Below, piece after piece: positions 16,742-25,634 of a stretch of 64,000 nucleotides of DNA; within the stretch, counting starts at the first letter, position 1; the number at the start of each line of letters is the position of its first letter. The notes beneath the pieces were generated by a model. The model was given only the letters and a program-made list of their open reading frames with translations, made no database searches and was not told the DNA's origin. The DNA lies in contig JAYQWA010000006.1 in the NCBI GenBank assembly GCA_038148755.1, positions 17,797-81,796 of the forward strand. The letters run 5' to 3'. Both the position numbers and the translations under genes were made by a program. This DNA is from UBA5109 sp038148755 (GTDB lineage: Bacteria; Pseudomonadota; Gammaproteobacteria; Pseudomonadales; Pseudohongiellaceae).

Positions 16742-17380
16742 TTATAGGAAAAGCCAGGGTGACTTGCTTTTCCACTGTGTTTCAAATGCCTTGATATCAT
16801 CAGCATGCTGCAGGGTCAGGCTGATGTCATCCAGACCATTGAGCAATACGTTCTTGCGAGCCTCTTCTATTTTAAAATGAATGCTTGAACCATCCGCCAG
16901 AATAATTTGCTGCTCCGGCAGATTAACTTCCAGTTCAAAGCCTTCCTGAGCAGCGACAGCTTTAAATAAATAGTCTACTATTTCTTCTTTTAAAACAATA
17001 GGTAATATCCCATTCTTAAAGCAATTATTGAAGAAAATATCGGCAAAACTGGGTGCGATAATACAACGGATTCCGTAATCATCAAGTGCCCATGGCGCAT
17101 GCTCTCTGCTGGAACCACAGCCAAAATTTTCACGCGCCAGTAAAATTTTGCCTCCTTGATAACGCGGCTGGTTCAAAACAAAATCAGGATTTAGGGGGCG
17201 ATTGTCACAGGGCTGATCTGGCAGGCCTTTATCAAGATAACGCGCCTCATCAAACAAGTTTTTACCGAAACCAGTCCGTTTAATAGATTTCAGAAACTGC
17301 TTGGGAATTATGTAGTCTGTATCCACATTAGCTCTATCCAGTGGAATCACTATACCTTGTTCTTTAATAAACTTTTTCAT
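16742..17380 (-). CDS. leuD: 3-isopropylmalate dehydratase small subunit
   Basis: A 212-residue swivel-domain subunit of isopropylmalate isomerase in leucine synthesis. The start GIVIPLDRANVDTDYIIPKQFL and the substrate-loop region LLARENFGCGSSREHAPWAL are diagnostic. It pairs with LeuC, 41 bases upstream. A strong terminator follows, and leuB is not found next to it. Confidence 0.97.
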   Translation of the reverse strand: MKKFIKEQGIVIPLDRANVDTDYIIPKQFLKSIKRTGFGKNLFDEARYLDKGLPDQPCDNRPLNPDFVLNQPRYQGGKILLARENFGCGSSREHAPWALDDYGIRCIIAPSFADIFFNNCFKNGILPIVLKEEIVDYLFKAVAAQEGFELEVNLPEQQIILADGSSIHFKIEEARKNVLLNGLDDISLTLQHADDIKAFETQWKSKSPWLFL

Positions 17381-17421
17381 GCTTCTATGATGTCCTTGGT
17401 TTTAGCTTTAGAAGGTCTCAA

Positions 17422-18849
17422 TCAATGTAATTCCAGGCTTCGTACATCAATAAAATGCCCTGTTACAGCTGCTGCTGCAGCCATTGCCGGGCTCACCAGA
17501 TGAGTCCGACCACCAAAGCCCTGACGTCCTTCAAAATTACGGTTGGATGTTGAAGCACAATGCTCCCCTTCACCCAATTGATCAGCATTCATTGCCAGAC
17601 ACATGGAGCAGCCCGGTTCACGCCATTGCAGGCCTGCTTCTATAAATATTTTGTCCAGACCCTCTTTCTCAGCCTGCGCTTTGACCAGCCCGGAACCCGG
17701 AACAACCAGTGCTTCCTTGATATTTTCAGCCAGCTTGCGTCCTTTAACAACAGCAGCAGCAGCTCTCAAGTCTTCAATGCGGGAATTGGTGCAGGAACCA
17801 ATAAAAACTCGATCAAGTTTAATATCTCGAATCGGCATATTGGCTTCAAGCCCCATGTATTTAAGAGCCTGCTCATAGTTACCGCGTTTAGCTTCACTCT
17901 TCACCTGACTTGGATCCGGTATTGATGCACTTACTGCAACAACCATTTCAGGTGAAGTTCCCCAACTTACCTGGGGCTCAATTTCTGCAGCCTCCAGCTC
18001 GACCACCTTGTCGAATACCGCATCCTCATCGCTACGCAATTCCAGCCAGGCAGCTTCTGCGCTGTTCCAAAGCTCACCTGTCGGTGAAAATGGGCGACCT
18101 TTCACATAATTAATTGTTTTTTCATCAACAGCAATAAGGCCTGCCCTGGCCCCAGCCTCAATTGCCATGTTACAGACTGTCATACGACCTTCCACAGAGA
18201 GCGCTTTAACGGCGTCACCACCAAATTCGATGGTATACCCTGTACCACCAGCTGTGCCGATTTTTCCTATAATAGCCAGGACCATATCCTTAGCGGTCAC
18301 ACCAACACCCAACTCACCATTGACTTTGATCAGCATGTTTTTGGCTTTTTTCTGCTGCAAACATTGCGTTGCCAGCACATGCTCCACTTCGGAAGTACCT
18401 ATGCCATGAGCCAGAGAACCTAAAGCGCCATGTGTTGAAGTATGGGAATCACCACAAACAATGGTCATTCCAGGCTGAGTACGCCCCTGTTCAGGCCCAA
18501 TAACATGGACGATGCCATGACGCGGATCATCAATAGTAAATTCATTAATAGCAAATTCACTGCAGTTAGCATCAAGAGACTTAACCTGAATTCTGGAAAC
18601 CGGATCAACAATGCCTTCTACTCCCTGCGCCCTTTCTGTCAGGGTTGTGGGCACATTATGATCAGGTGTCGCCATGTTGGCATCTGCCCGCCAGGGTCGG
18701 CGCTGCGCCAGACGTAAACCTTCAAAGGCCTGAGGAGAGGTCACTTCGTGAATATATTGCAAATCAATATAGATTAGTGAAGTGCCATCATCGAGGTCTT
18801 TTACCAGATGGTTTTCCCATATTTTGTCGTAGAGAGTCTTACCAGCCAT
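17422..18849 (-). CDS. leuC: 3-isopropylmalate dehydratase large subunit
   Basis: A 475-residue aconitase-family subunit carrying the [4Fe-4S] cluster that converts 2- to 3-isopropylmalate. Cluster cysteines lie in FIGSCTNSRIEDL and in EPGCSMCLAMN. The N-terminal KIWENHLV and VCGDSHTSTHGALG motifs are standard. Length is normal. It begins 28 bases after aroC on the same strand and is followed by leuD. Confidence 0.98.
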   Translation of the reverse strand: MAGKTLYDKIWENHLVKDLDDGTSLIYIDLQYIHEVTSPQAFEGLRLAQRRPWRADANMATPDHNVPTTLTERAQGVEGIVDPVSRIQVKSLDANCSEFAINEFTIDDPRHGIVHVIGPEQGRTQPGMTIVCGDSHTSTHGALGSLAHGIGTSEVEHVLATQCLQQKKAKNMLIKVNGELGVGVTAKDMVLAIIGKIGTAGGTGYTIEFGGDAVKALSVEGRMTVCNMAIEAGARAGLIAVDEKTINYVKGRPFSPTGELWNSAEAAWLELRSDEDAVFDKVVELEAAEIEPQVSWGTSPEMVVAVSASIPDPSQVKSEAKRGNYEQALKYMGLEANMPIRDIKLDRVFIGSCTNSRIEDLRAAAAVVKGRKLAENIKEALVVPGSGLVKAQAEKEGLDKIFIEAGLQWREPGCSMCLAMNADQLGEGEHCASTSNRNFEGRQGFGGRTHLVSPAMAAAAAVTGHFIDVRSLELH

Positions 18850-18877
18850 ATGTCGCTCTTTTTAGGTTCAATTAATA

Positions 18878-19975
18878 TCAAACAGAAGATGGCAAGACTG
18901 GCGTCTTGCAATCCACATCCAAATTCTGTGCCCGATGACGTAATAAGTGATCTATCAGCGTTATAGCCATCATCGCTTCTGCTATGGGGGTTGCACGGAT
19001 TCCTACACAAGGATCATGCCTGCCGGTGGTCACAACTTCTGTCGCTTTACCATCCACATCAATGGTTTCCCCCGCAATCCGCAGGCTTGAAGTAGGCTTT
19101 AGCGCTATATTCACTACGATATCCTGCCCCGTGGAAATTCCTCCCACAATGCCACCGGCATTATTAGTAACAAAACCTTCAGGATGCATCAAATCACGGT
19201 GTTCCGTGCCTTTTTGCTCTACCGAAGCAAATCCAGATCCTATTTCAACGCCTTTGACAGCATTGATGCTCATGAGACTATGTGCCAGTTCAGCATCCAG
19301 ACGGTCAAATACAGGCTCTCCAAGCCCCACCGGCACAGAACTGGCAACTACAGTAATTTTAGCGCCAATAGAGTTACCTTCCTTGGATAATTTCCTCATA
19401 TATTCTTCCATTTCAGAGACCTTGCTGGCATCGGGGCAGAAAAAGGGATTATTTCTTACCTCGTCCCAATCAAGCTGTTCTGCCTTGATAGGCCCCAGCT
19501 GTGACAGATAGCCGCGAACTAATACGCCATGCTTCTCTATCAGATACTTTTTGGCAATAGCGCCCGCAGCAACACGCATAGCTGTTTCACGCGCCGACGA
19601 ACGCCCTCCCCCTCGATAATCACGTATGCCGTATTTTTGAGCATAGGTGTAATCTGCATGTGCCGGCCGAAAAACATTTTTAATATTGCTGTAATCCTTA
19701 CTTTTTTGATCAGTGTTTTCGATCAGCATGCCAATAGGCGCACCTGTCGTCCTGCCTTCAAACACACCTGAAAGAATTTTCACCTGATCAGCCTCTTTGC
19801 GCTGCGTTGTAAATCGGGAGGTTCCAGGTTTACGACGATTCAGATCTTCCTGTATATAAGCCTCATCTATTTCAAGTCCCGGCGGGCAACCATCAACAAT
19901 ACAGCCAAGCGCAGGCCCGTGGCTTTCGCCAAAGCTTGTTACGGAAAAAAGTTTGCCTATGGTATTACCGGACAT
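18878..19975 (-). CDS. aroC: Chorismate synthase
   Basis: A 365-residue FMN-dependent enzyme turning 5-enolpyruvylshikimate 3-phosphate into chorismate, the shared precursor of aromatic amino acids, folate and quinones. Signatures include GESHGPALGCIVDGCPPG, YRGGGRSSARETAMRVAAG and the C-terminal GRHDPCVGIRATPIAEAM. Length fits the family. A TATAAT-like element lies 50 bases upstream. It precedes leuCD, so part of leucine synthesis may be co-transcribed with it. Confidence 0.98.
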   Translation of the reverse strand: MSGNTIGKLFSVTSFGESHGPALGCIVDGCPPGLEIDEAYIQEDLNRRKPGTSRFTTQRKEADQVKILSGVFEGRTTGAPIGMLIENTDQKSKDYSNIKNVFRPAHADYTYAQKYGIRDYRGGGRSSARETAMRVAAGAIAKKYLIEKHGVLVRGYLSQLGPIKAEQLDWDEVRNNPFFCPDASKVSEMEEYMRKLSKEGNSIGAKITVVASSVPVGLGEPVFDRLDAELAHSLMSINAVKGVEIGSGFASVEQKGTEHRDLMHPEGFVTNNAGGIVGGISTGQDIVVNIALKPTSSLRIAGETIDVDGKATEVVTTGRHDPCVGIRATPIAEAMMAITLIDHLLRHRAQNLDVDCKTPVLPSSV

Positions 19976-20024
19976 GCTTTACATTCTCGATAAAGGTCAT
20001 CAGAAGCTTAAATAAAGGCGCAAG

Positions 20025-20030
20025 ATTATA
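20025..20030 (-). promoter_or_regulatory. Candidate -10 element upstream of aroC
   Basis: On the minus strand TATAAT occurs about 50 bases before the aroC start, inside the 113-base prmB-aroC gap. No good -35 box is visible at the right distance, so this is only a candidate. Confidence 0.35.
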
Positions 20031-20088
20031 GTCGAAAAGCCCCCGAAAGTCTCTTAAAAGCTGCGATTCTAAGCAACAGGCTGTAACT

Positions 20089-20973
20089 TCAGAAACTGTA
20101 TTTCTGTAACTGTTTCTTAGTCAAAGCGCATAAGCCCTCACCGCCCTGTTCGAAATCCAGCCAGAGAAATGGGGCATCAGGATATAAATCGACAAGAGTT
20201 TGCCAGCTATTGCCCACCTCAAGAATCAGTAGCCCCTGAGCATTCAGATAGTTTGCTGCCGTCTGCAAAATTTTTATGGGAATATCCAGGCCATTTCTTT
20301 CAGATAACAGTGCCATAGCAGGCTCCTGCTTATATTCAGCGGGCAGGTCTTGATATTCCTGCAACCCCACGTAGGGAGGATTACTCAGAATCAGATCATA
20401 CGGGCCCTGCAGTTTACTGAAAAGATCAGACTGTTTCGCTTCACAACGACGGCCTAAACCATGTTTGGCAATATTAATTGCAGCAACCTCAAGTGCATCT
20501 GCAGACAAATCACTCAGTTCTACTTTTGCATCAGGGAATGTTAAAGCCGCTGCCAAACCGATACATCCACTACCACAACACAGATCAAGTATACTCTCAG
20601 GCTCCTCCTCAAGTAGTGGCTCAAGGCGATTCTGGATTAATTCTCCAAAAGGTGACCGTGGCACAATGACCCTTTCATCCACATAAAAAGGTAAGGTGGC
20701 AAACCAGGCTTCATTCAACAGATAAGCAACCGGCTTCCTTTCCTGAATGCGCCTTTCTAGAAGCTGCTGAAATTCCATTAATATGCTTTCTTCAATTAAC
20801 ATATCCTCTGATATTGTTTGTACGCCTGAGTTCCTTAACAAACTTTCCAGCAACCAACAGATTTCGTCCCAGGCATTATCGGTACCATGACCAAAATATA
20901 ATTCTTTCTTCTCAAGCTCTTTGCTTGCCAAAGTAATAATCTGTTTTAATGTTTTTTTCGTATTAAACAGCAC
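20089..20973 (-). CDS. prmB: Ribosomal protein uL3 glutamine methyltransferase
   Basis: A 294-residue SAM-dependent N5-glutamine methyltransferase. The SAM-binding loop is DLCCGSGCIGL (residues 130-140) and the catalytic motif is NPPY (198-201). An N-terminal helical domain and the FATLPFYVDERVIVPRSPFGELI segment favour PrmB, which methylates ribosomal protein L3, over PrmC, which modifies release factors. Its position beside aroC fits PrmB in many gammaproteobacteria. The start is GTG with AAGGTAAAG upstream. It is divergent from folE. Confidence 0.93.
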   Translation of the reverse strand: MLFNTKKTLKQIITLASKELEKKELYFGHGTDNAWDEICWLLESLLRNSGVQTISEDMLIEESILMEFQQLLERRIQERKPVAYLLNEAWFATLPFYVDERVIVPRSPFGELIQNRLEPLLEEEPESILDLCCGSGCIGLAAALTFPDAKVELSDLSADALEVAAINIAKHGLGRRCEAKQSDLFSKLQGPYDLILSNPPYVGLQEYQDLPAEYKQEPAMALLSERNGLDIPIKILQTAANYLNAQGLLILEVGNSWQTLVDLYPDAPFLWLDFEQGGEGLCALTKKQLQKYSF

Positions 20974-21041
20974 GTGAAACTTTACCTTATATACGCATTC
21001 GAGTAGGGTGCGCAGTTTACTGAGAAACCATCCTAAAACCC

Positions 21042-21602
21042 ATGAAAAAAGAACATAAAGAACTGGAAAATGCTTACCGGGAAATCATTGAAACCCTTGG
21101 TGAGGACTTAAACCGACCCGGGCTGAAAGACACACCTGGACGTGCTGCAAAGGCAATGAAATTTCTAACCAAGGGTTATGATCAGGACATTGACAAAATC
21201 ATCAACGACGCCCTTTTTCCAACAAGCTCTAATGAAATGGTTATTGTCAAAAATATAGAGCTTTACTCTCTTTGCGAACACCATCTGTTACCATTTATCG
21301 GCAAATGTCACGTTGCCTATCTGCCCAATGGCAAGGTTATAGGCCTTTCCAAGGTGGCACGCATCGTTGATGTCTTTGCCAGACGTTTGCAGATTCAGGA
21401 GCATTTGACCCAGCAAATAGCAGAAACAATCCAGGATAAAACAGGCGCTTTAGGCGTTGGTGTAATTATTGAGTCTCAGCATATGTGCATGATGATGCGT
21501 GGCGTGGAAAAACAGAATTCAGTGATGACCACTTCCTGCATGCTAGGCGCTCTCAGAGATAAACAAAGTACACGTACAGAATTTCTTTCTCTGATCAATT
21601 AG
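21042..21602 (+). CDS. folE: GTP cyclohydrolase I
   Basis: A 186-residue enzyme that opens GTP to dihydroneopterin triphosphate, the first step of folate and pterin synthesis. The zinc ligands are C78 and H81 (SLCEHHLLPFIGKCH) and C149 (SQHMCMMMRG). It belongs to the zinc-dependent FolE (type IA) family, shorter than the E. coli protein at the N-terminus. It is divergent from prmB and converges on sixA with a 6-base gap. Confidence 0.97.
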   Translation: MKKEHKELENAYREIIETLGEDLNRPGLKDTPGRAAKAMKFLTKGYDQDIDKIINDALFPTSSNEMVIVKNIELYSLCEHHLLPFIGKCHVAYLPNGKVIGLSKVARIVDVFARRLQIQEHLTQQIAETIQDKTGALGVGVIIESQHMCMMMRGVEKQNSVMTTSCMLGALRDKQSTRTEFLSLIN

Positions 21603-21608
21603 TGCTTC

Positions 21609-22103
21609 TTAATATATGTTCGGCATGATAGATAAAACTTCTACACCCAAATCACGCCCAAAGTGATCAAATGAAAGGCCGCATAGTTCACCAGCAGCCA
21701 GTATCTTTTTTGAATAATTAATCTCACCGCTGGTTAGCAAGGTATGGAGCACTGACAGCAAGGGATTATGCCCTATTAACAGTATGTTTTGCCGGGTAAA
21801 TGTTTCAAGGAAGTTAAGTACATTATGGGCTGTACTTTCAGGCCTCAAGACATCCTCACTTTCCAAAGCGCATTTCAAATCAGCTTCTGCCAGAAATAAT
21901 TCTGCCGTTTGTTGAGCGCGCTTTAAAGGATTGACAAGACAACGGTCGACTCTATGATTACTCGCGGCATAATGCTCAGCAACAAAGCCTATGTCTTCAA
22001 TGCCTTTTGCAGTCAGGCAACGTAAAGCATCTTTGCTCACTTCTGCAGTTGAATTTTGTTCGGCCTGACCATGCCGTAGAAGATAAATAATCATTCCTGA
22101 CAC
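21609..22103 (-). CDS. sixA: Phosphohistidine phosphatase SixA
   Basis: A 164-residue histidine phosphatase with the catalytic RHG motif (R10-H11-G12 in LLRHGQAE) and a second histidine in LLIGHNPLLS. SixA removes phosphate from phosphohistidine proteins, in E. coli from NPr of the nitrogen PTS. The GTG at 22103 is used here. The ATG at 22094 (MIIYLLRHGQ) aligns better with SixA but has AGGA directly against it, so the start is unsure. Convergent with folE. Confidence 0.92.
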   Translation of the reverse strand: MSGMIIYLLRHGQAEQNSTAEVSKDALRCLTAKGIEDIGFVAEHYAASNHRVDRCLVNPLKRAQQTAELFLAEADLKCALESEDVLRPESTAHNVLNFLETFTRQNILLIGHNPLLSVLHTLLTSGEINYSKKILAAGELCGLSFDHFGRDLGVEVLSIMPNIY

Positions 22104-22155
22104 TGCGAATGTCTATCTGTATGAATGTGAAAGCACCGGAAATGCTGATCCGGTT

Positions 22156-22632
22156 TTAATCTGTCTTTTTAGACTGCTCATCTTCATCATCAGTGTCTTC
22201 GGCCTTCTCTGTGAAACTGATATCCGCAAAAATGTCATCTTCAGCATCAGAAACACTTTGCTGTACAGTCACTTCCTCAGCATTTTCAGGTTCAGCTGAC
22301 TTTTCTTCTGCTGACTGAGAAGTATTTGCTGTTGCCTCACCTTTTTGCCCAAAAAAGGCATCAAAATCTATAGGTTTTTCATCACTTAAATATAAGACAT
22401 ACTGGAGCACCTTTAACAAAAAGTTTCCCAAGCCTTCACTAAAAGTAAGCAGAGCATTATTATTTTCAGCAGTCACTACCCGATGCAACGACTGCAGAAT
22501 AATTACGACTAGCAGCAAAACTGCAATGAAGCGCCACAACAAGCCAAAAACTATAATGTACAACAGAACAAAAGCCAGCCTGATCCACTGCTCCAAAAAA
22601 TTCTTCTTTATTTGTTCGCCTTGTTCGTTCAT
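22156..22632 (-). CDS. DUF4389 family membrane protein
   Basis: The ATG at 22632 (MNEQGEQIKKNFLEQWIRLA) is preferred because GGGAG lies six bases before it; the frame is open further upstream without a better site. The 158-residue product has two membrane segments close together (LAFVLLYIIVFGLLWRFIAVLLLVVII split, about residues 20-48). A conserved amphipathic part (FSEGLGNFLLKVLQYVLYLS) and an acidic, probably disordered tail follow. This is the DUF4389 pattern found beside gpsA and sixA in Pseudomonas relatives. Function unknown. Confidence 0.85.
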   Translation of the reverse strand: MNEQGEQIKKNFLEQWIRLAFVLLYIIVFGLLWRFIAVLLLVVIILQSLHRVVTAENNNALLTFSEGLGNFLLKVLQYVLYLSDEKPIDFDAFFGQKGEATANTSQSAEEKSAEPENAEEVTVQQSVSDAEDDIFADISFTEKAEDTDDEDEQSKKTD

Positions 22633-22688
22633 ATCAAACTCCCGGTTATTTGACGGTAGCAAAACAAGCTTAACCACATAGACATTTT

Positions 22689-23723
22689 CTAGTGATCCAG
22701 CTGTTTAGCCGAACCAGCCTCAAACTCTACATCCAAACCGCGTTCCTCTAACAGCAGCGAGCTTATTATATGTTCTATATCCTGATTGTTATAGATAATT
22801 TCATAAAGACCCTGTGCTAAGGGCATCTCAATACCCAGGCTCTTGGCTTTTCCTATAACCTGTTTCAGAGTATTAACGCCCTCTGCCACTTGACCAAGCT
22901 CAGCCAGAATTTCATCTACACTTTTGCCTTCACCCAAGGCTTTCCCCACTCTGAAATTTCTGCTGAGCGGCGTTGAACAGGTTACAATCAAATCGCCTAC
23001 CCCTGACAGACCCAGGAAAGTCATTGGATCAGCCCCTAAAGCCAAGCCAAAGCGGGCCATCTCTGTCAGGCTGCGGGTTACCAGCATTGAGTTGGTGTTG
23101 TGCCCCATGCCTCTGGCTTCAGCCATGCCGGCTAAAATGGCATAGATATTTTTCAGAGAACCACCTAATTCGACGCCAAACATATCGTCATTGGCATAAA
23201 CGCGGAAGGTCAAGGATCTCAGTGTTTTTTGAACAGCTTTTCTCACATCAGCATCCTTGCTGGCTACAACTGCCCCTGTGGGGGTTGAGTTGGCAATTTC
23301 TTTTGCCAGGTTAGGACCACTGACTACAGCGACTTTAGCCGTCGGAACTTCTTCCTTCAGAATCTGGCTCATCAATTTAAAGGTCTCTGCTTCAATCCCT
23401 TTGGTCAGACTGATCAGGATAACGCCTTTTTTTACAAAGGGGCGTATCTGCCTGACAACTTCCCTGAAACCTGAACTGGGCACCGCCACAAACACCATAT
23501 CGGCTTCAGCCACCGCCTGTTCCAGGTTTTGGGTCGCCGTTATTTTGTCATGTAGTGTAAAACCAGGAAGATAGGCCGGATTTTCACGATCCCGGTTTAG
23601 TGTTTCTGCCTGATCCGCATCACGCATCCAGAGAAAGGTATTGTGTCCATTTTGAGCAATGATATTGGCAATGACGGTACCAAAACTGCCTCCTCCTAAA
23701 ACTGCGACGTTCTTGGCTTTCAT
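22689..23723 (-). CDS. gpsA: Glycerol-3-phosphate dehydrogenase [NAD(P)+]
   Basis: A 344-residue cytoplasmic enzyme reducing dihydroxyacetone phosphate to sn-glycerol 3-phosphate for phospholipid synthesis. The NAD-binding motif is VLGGGSFGTVIANIIA and the catalytic-lysine region is GVELGGSLKNIYAI. GLSGVGDLIVTCSTPLSRN is typical of GpsA. It is divergent from cysE and followed by the DUF4389 gene and sixA. Confidence 0.98.
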   Translation of the reverse strand: MKAKNVAVLGGGSFGTVIANIIAQNGHNTFLWMRDADQAETLNRDRENPAYLPGFTLHDKITATQNLEQAVAEADMVFVAVPSSGFREVVRQIRPFVKKGVILISLTKGIEAETFKLMSQILKEEVPTAKVAVVSGPNLAKEIANSTPTGAVVASKDADVRKAVQKTLRSLTFRVYANDDMFGVELGGSLKNIYAILAGMAEARGMGHNTNSMLVTRSLTEMARFGLALGADPMTFLGLSGVGDLIVTCSTPLSRNFRVGKALGEGKSVDEILAELGQVAEGVNTLKQVIGKAKSLGIEMPLAQGLYEIIYNNQDIEHIISSLLLEERGLDVEFEAGSAKQLDH

Positions 23724-23836
23724 AACTCCTCAAAACAGCTCTGTAATGATATCTGTAAGCAATGCTTACTTTGGGGCGGAAGATAACAGCTATACCCTTA
23801 CAAAACCAGCATGGCTTAATTGCGGCCCTATGCGTC

Positions 23837-23845
23837 ATGCTATAG
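23837..23845 (+). promoter_or_regulatory. Candidate extended -10 promoter for cysE
   Basis: TGC-TATAGA (23837-23845) is an extended -10 type element 41 bases before the cysE ATG. The candidate -35 boxes (TTAATT, TTGCGG) are poorly spaced, which an extended -10 can tolerate. Confidence 0.4.
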
Positions 23846-23885
23846 AATCGCAGGCCCGCCAAAGGTCGAACTAAGCAGGTGTTAT

Positions 23886-24668
23886 ATGCCGGTAGAAATA
23901 TGGTCAACAATCAAGGCTGAAATAAGTGAACAAATCATGCATGAACCTGTACTTGCAAGCTTCTTAAGCAAGCGTGTACATCAGCATGACAATCTGGAAT
24001 CAGCTATCAGTGACCTGCTGGCCAGCAAACTTGCTTCGGATGATGTCCCTGTCAGTACCTTGAGGCAGCTGTTCCTGGAAGCATTTTCAGCTGATGACAA
24101 CTTAATTCAGGCAGTTTTAAATGACCTCATTGCAACCAAGCAGCGTGACCCGGCCGTCAGAGCTCATGCTGATATCATGCTATATTTCAAAGGCTTCCAG
24201 GCAATGCAAGCTTACAGGGTAGCAAATTGGCTATGGCGTCAGGGGCGTGAAAATCTGGCTCTTTACTTACAAAGCCTAATTTCCGAAGTCTTTGCTGTGG
24301 ATATCCATCCCGCCGCTAAAATTGGTTCCGGCATCATGATTGATCACGCGACAGGCATCGTTATTGGTGAAACCTGCGTCCTTGAAGACAATATCTCAAT
24401 CATGCAGGGAGTAACACTGGGCGGAACCGGCAATGAGAGTGGCGACAGGCATCCTAAAATTAAATCAGGTGTGCTGATTGGTTCAAGCGCACAAATTTTA
24501 GGTAACGTGTCCATCGGCGAAGGAGCAAAAGTTGGTGCAGGCAGTGTTGTCCTGGATGACGTCGCTCCTCATACTACTGTAGCAGGCATCCCTGCTGTAA
24601 TGGTTGGCAAACCCAGAGCGGATCAACCTGCCCTGGACATGAATCATGACTTGAACAGTCCCAGTTGA
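23886..24668 (+). CDS. cysE: Serine O-acetyltransferase
   Basis: The ATG at 23886 (MPVEIWSTIKAEI) has AGCAGGTG upstream and gives 260 residues, close to E. coli CysE (273). A longer upstream frame crosses the promoter and lacks homology. The enzyme acetylates serine with acetyl-CoA for cysteine synthesis. An N-terminal helical domain precedes a left-handed beta-helix of hexapeptide repeats (about residues 140-235) with the active-site segments MIDHATGIVIGET and GDRHPKI. No cysK or iscR neighbour is present; it lies divergent from gpsA. Confidence 0.96.
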   Translation: MPVEIWSTIKAEISEQIMHEPVLASFLSKRVHQHDNLESAISDLLASKLASDDVPVSTLRQLFLEAFSADDNLIQAVLNDLIATKQRDPAVRAHADIMLYFKGFQAMQAYRVANWLWRQGRENLALYLQSLISEVFAVDIHPAAKIGSGIMIDHATGIVIGETCVLEDNISIMQGVTLGGTGNESGDRHPKIKSGVLIGSSAQILGNVSIGEGAKVGAGSVVLDDVAPHTTVAGIPAVMVGKPRADQPALDMNHDLNSPS

Positions 24669-24895
24669 TTAGCGGCTCTTCACTTCTCTTTAACTTAATG
24701 TAATTTATAATAATATAAATATATCTTATTGTTTTATATTAAAATAATAAAATATATTTATCCTGGGTTTGCGCTTAGCCAACAGTTTTTATCGTGTAAA
24801 CAATATGAATGTCATTACTTCAGATTGACTTTTCAAGCACCCTATGTGAATTTTCTCCTGCCACAATAAAAATCAAAAATTCTCAGGAGATTTTA
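24669..24895 (+). other. AT-rich gap before the secreted lectin-like gene
   Basis: The 24700-24765 part is almost pure A/T and contains a distant inverted repeat (ATAAATATAT about 24715, ATATATTTAT about 24752). Such DNA is often bent and can act as an UP-type or nucleoid-protein site. No promoter with two good boxes stands out. CAGGAGATTTTA at the end is the ribosome site of the next gene. Confidence 0.4.
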
Positions 24896-25525
24896 ATGAA
24901 ATTCAAACTTTTAATAGTCGGCTTGCTGACAGTAAGCGCTTTACCTGCTATCGCTCAACCACCAGAAGATACCAGCCTAAGCTTTTTCATCACCAGTGTT
25001 GGTTCCGGTGATGGCGCAAACCTGGGCGGCTTGGCAGGTGCCGATGCACACTGCGCATCTCTTGCAGCAGCTGTAGGCGCTTCGGGTAAAACCTGGCGTG
25101 CCTACTTAAGCACAACCGGATCTAATGGTGTTGATGCCAGAGACCGAATTGGTGAAGGTCCCTGGTATAACGCAGAGGGTCAACTGGTAGCTCGCAGCCT
25201 GGCCGATCTTCACTACAGTAATGTCAATTTCACCAAACAAACTGCCTTAAATGAAAAAGGTGAAGTCGTTAATGGTCGTGGCGACCAGCCCAATCAACAT
25301 GACATCCTTACAGGCTCTAACCCAGATGGGACTGCCTCTGAAATGACTTGTAATAATTGGACTAGTAGTGCCGAAGACGGCAGCGCCATGGTCGGTCACT
25401 TTGATCGTACCGGTGGTGGTGTTATTCCTGAATCATGGAATGCTGCACACCCCTCTCGTGGCTGCAGCCAGGACAACCTGATTGCTACCGGGGGCAATGG
25501 CTATTTCTTCTGCTTTGCCCAGTAG
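24896..25525 (+). CDS. Secreted lectin-like / DUF1554-like protein
   Basis: The start at 24896 (MKFKLLIVGLLTVSALPAIA) is chosen for its AGGAG site and clean signal peptide; mature start is near residue 22. The roughly 188-residue mature domain has four cysteines (AHCASL, MTCNNW, SRGCSQ, FFCFAQ), enough for two disulfides. The opening FFITSVGSGDGANLGGLAGADAHC resembles DUF1554/C-type-lectin-fold secreted proteins. Other landmarks are KTWRAYLSTT and GEGPWYNAEG. It stands alone with an AT-rich gap upstream and its own strong terminator. Ligand and role are unknown; carbohydrate binding is only suggested by the fold. Confidence 0.75.
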   Translation: MKFKLLIVGLLTVSALPAIAQPPEDTSLSFFITSVGSGDGANLGGLAGADAHCASLAAAVGASGKTWRAYLSTTGSNGVDARDRIGEGPWYNAEGQLVARSLADLHYSNVNFTKQTALNEKGEVVNGRGDQPNQHDILTGSNPDGTASEMTCNNWTSSAEDGSAMVGHFDRTGGGVIPESWNAAHPSRGCSQDNLIATGGNGYFFCFAQ

Positions 25526-25563
25526 AAGTTATTTAGCGATTAAACAATGAAGTAATAAGAATT

Positions 25564-25599
25564 AAAAAAGCGTCTGTCTGCAAAGAGAGACGCTTTTTT
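25564..25599 (+). terminator. Strong intrinsic terminator after the lectin-like gene
   Basis: AAAAAAGCGTCT (25564-25575) pairs with AGACGCTTTTTT (25588-25599), with an inner TCT/AGA extension. It ends the upstream gene and, having A and T runs on both sides, could also end the convergent 25635-27914 gene. Confidence 0.92.
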
Positions 25600-25634
25600 A
25601 TATTTTATATGAGTTCCAAACGCTTGCTGCAAAC

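Noticed and set aside
23820..23885. Longer cysE start at 23820
   Set aside because: It would run through the candidate -10 element and encodes no CysE-like residues; the ATG at 23886 has a ribosome site and aligns with the family.
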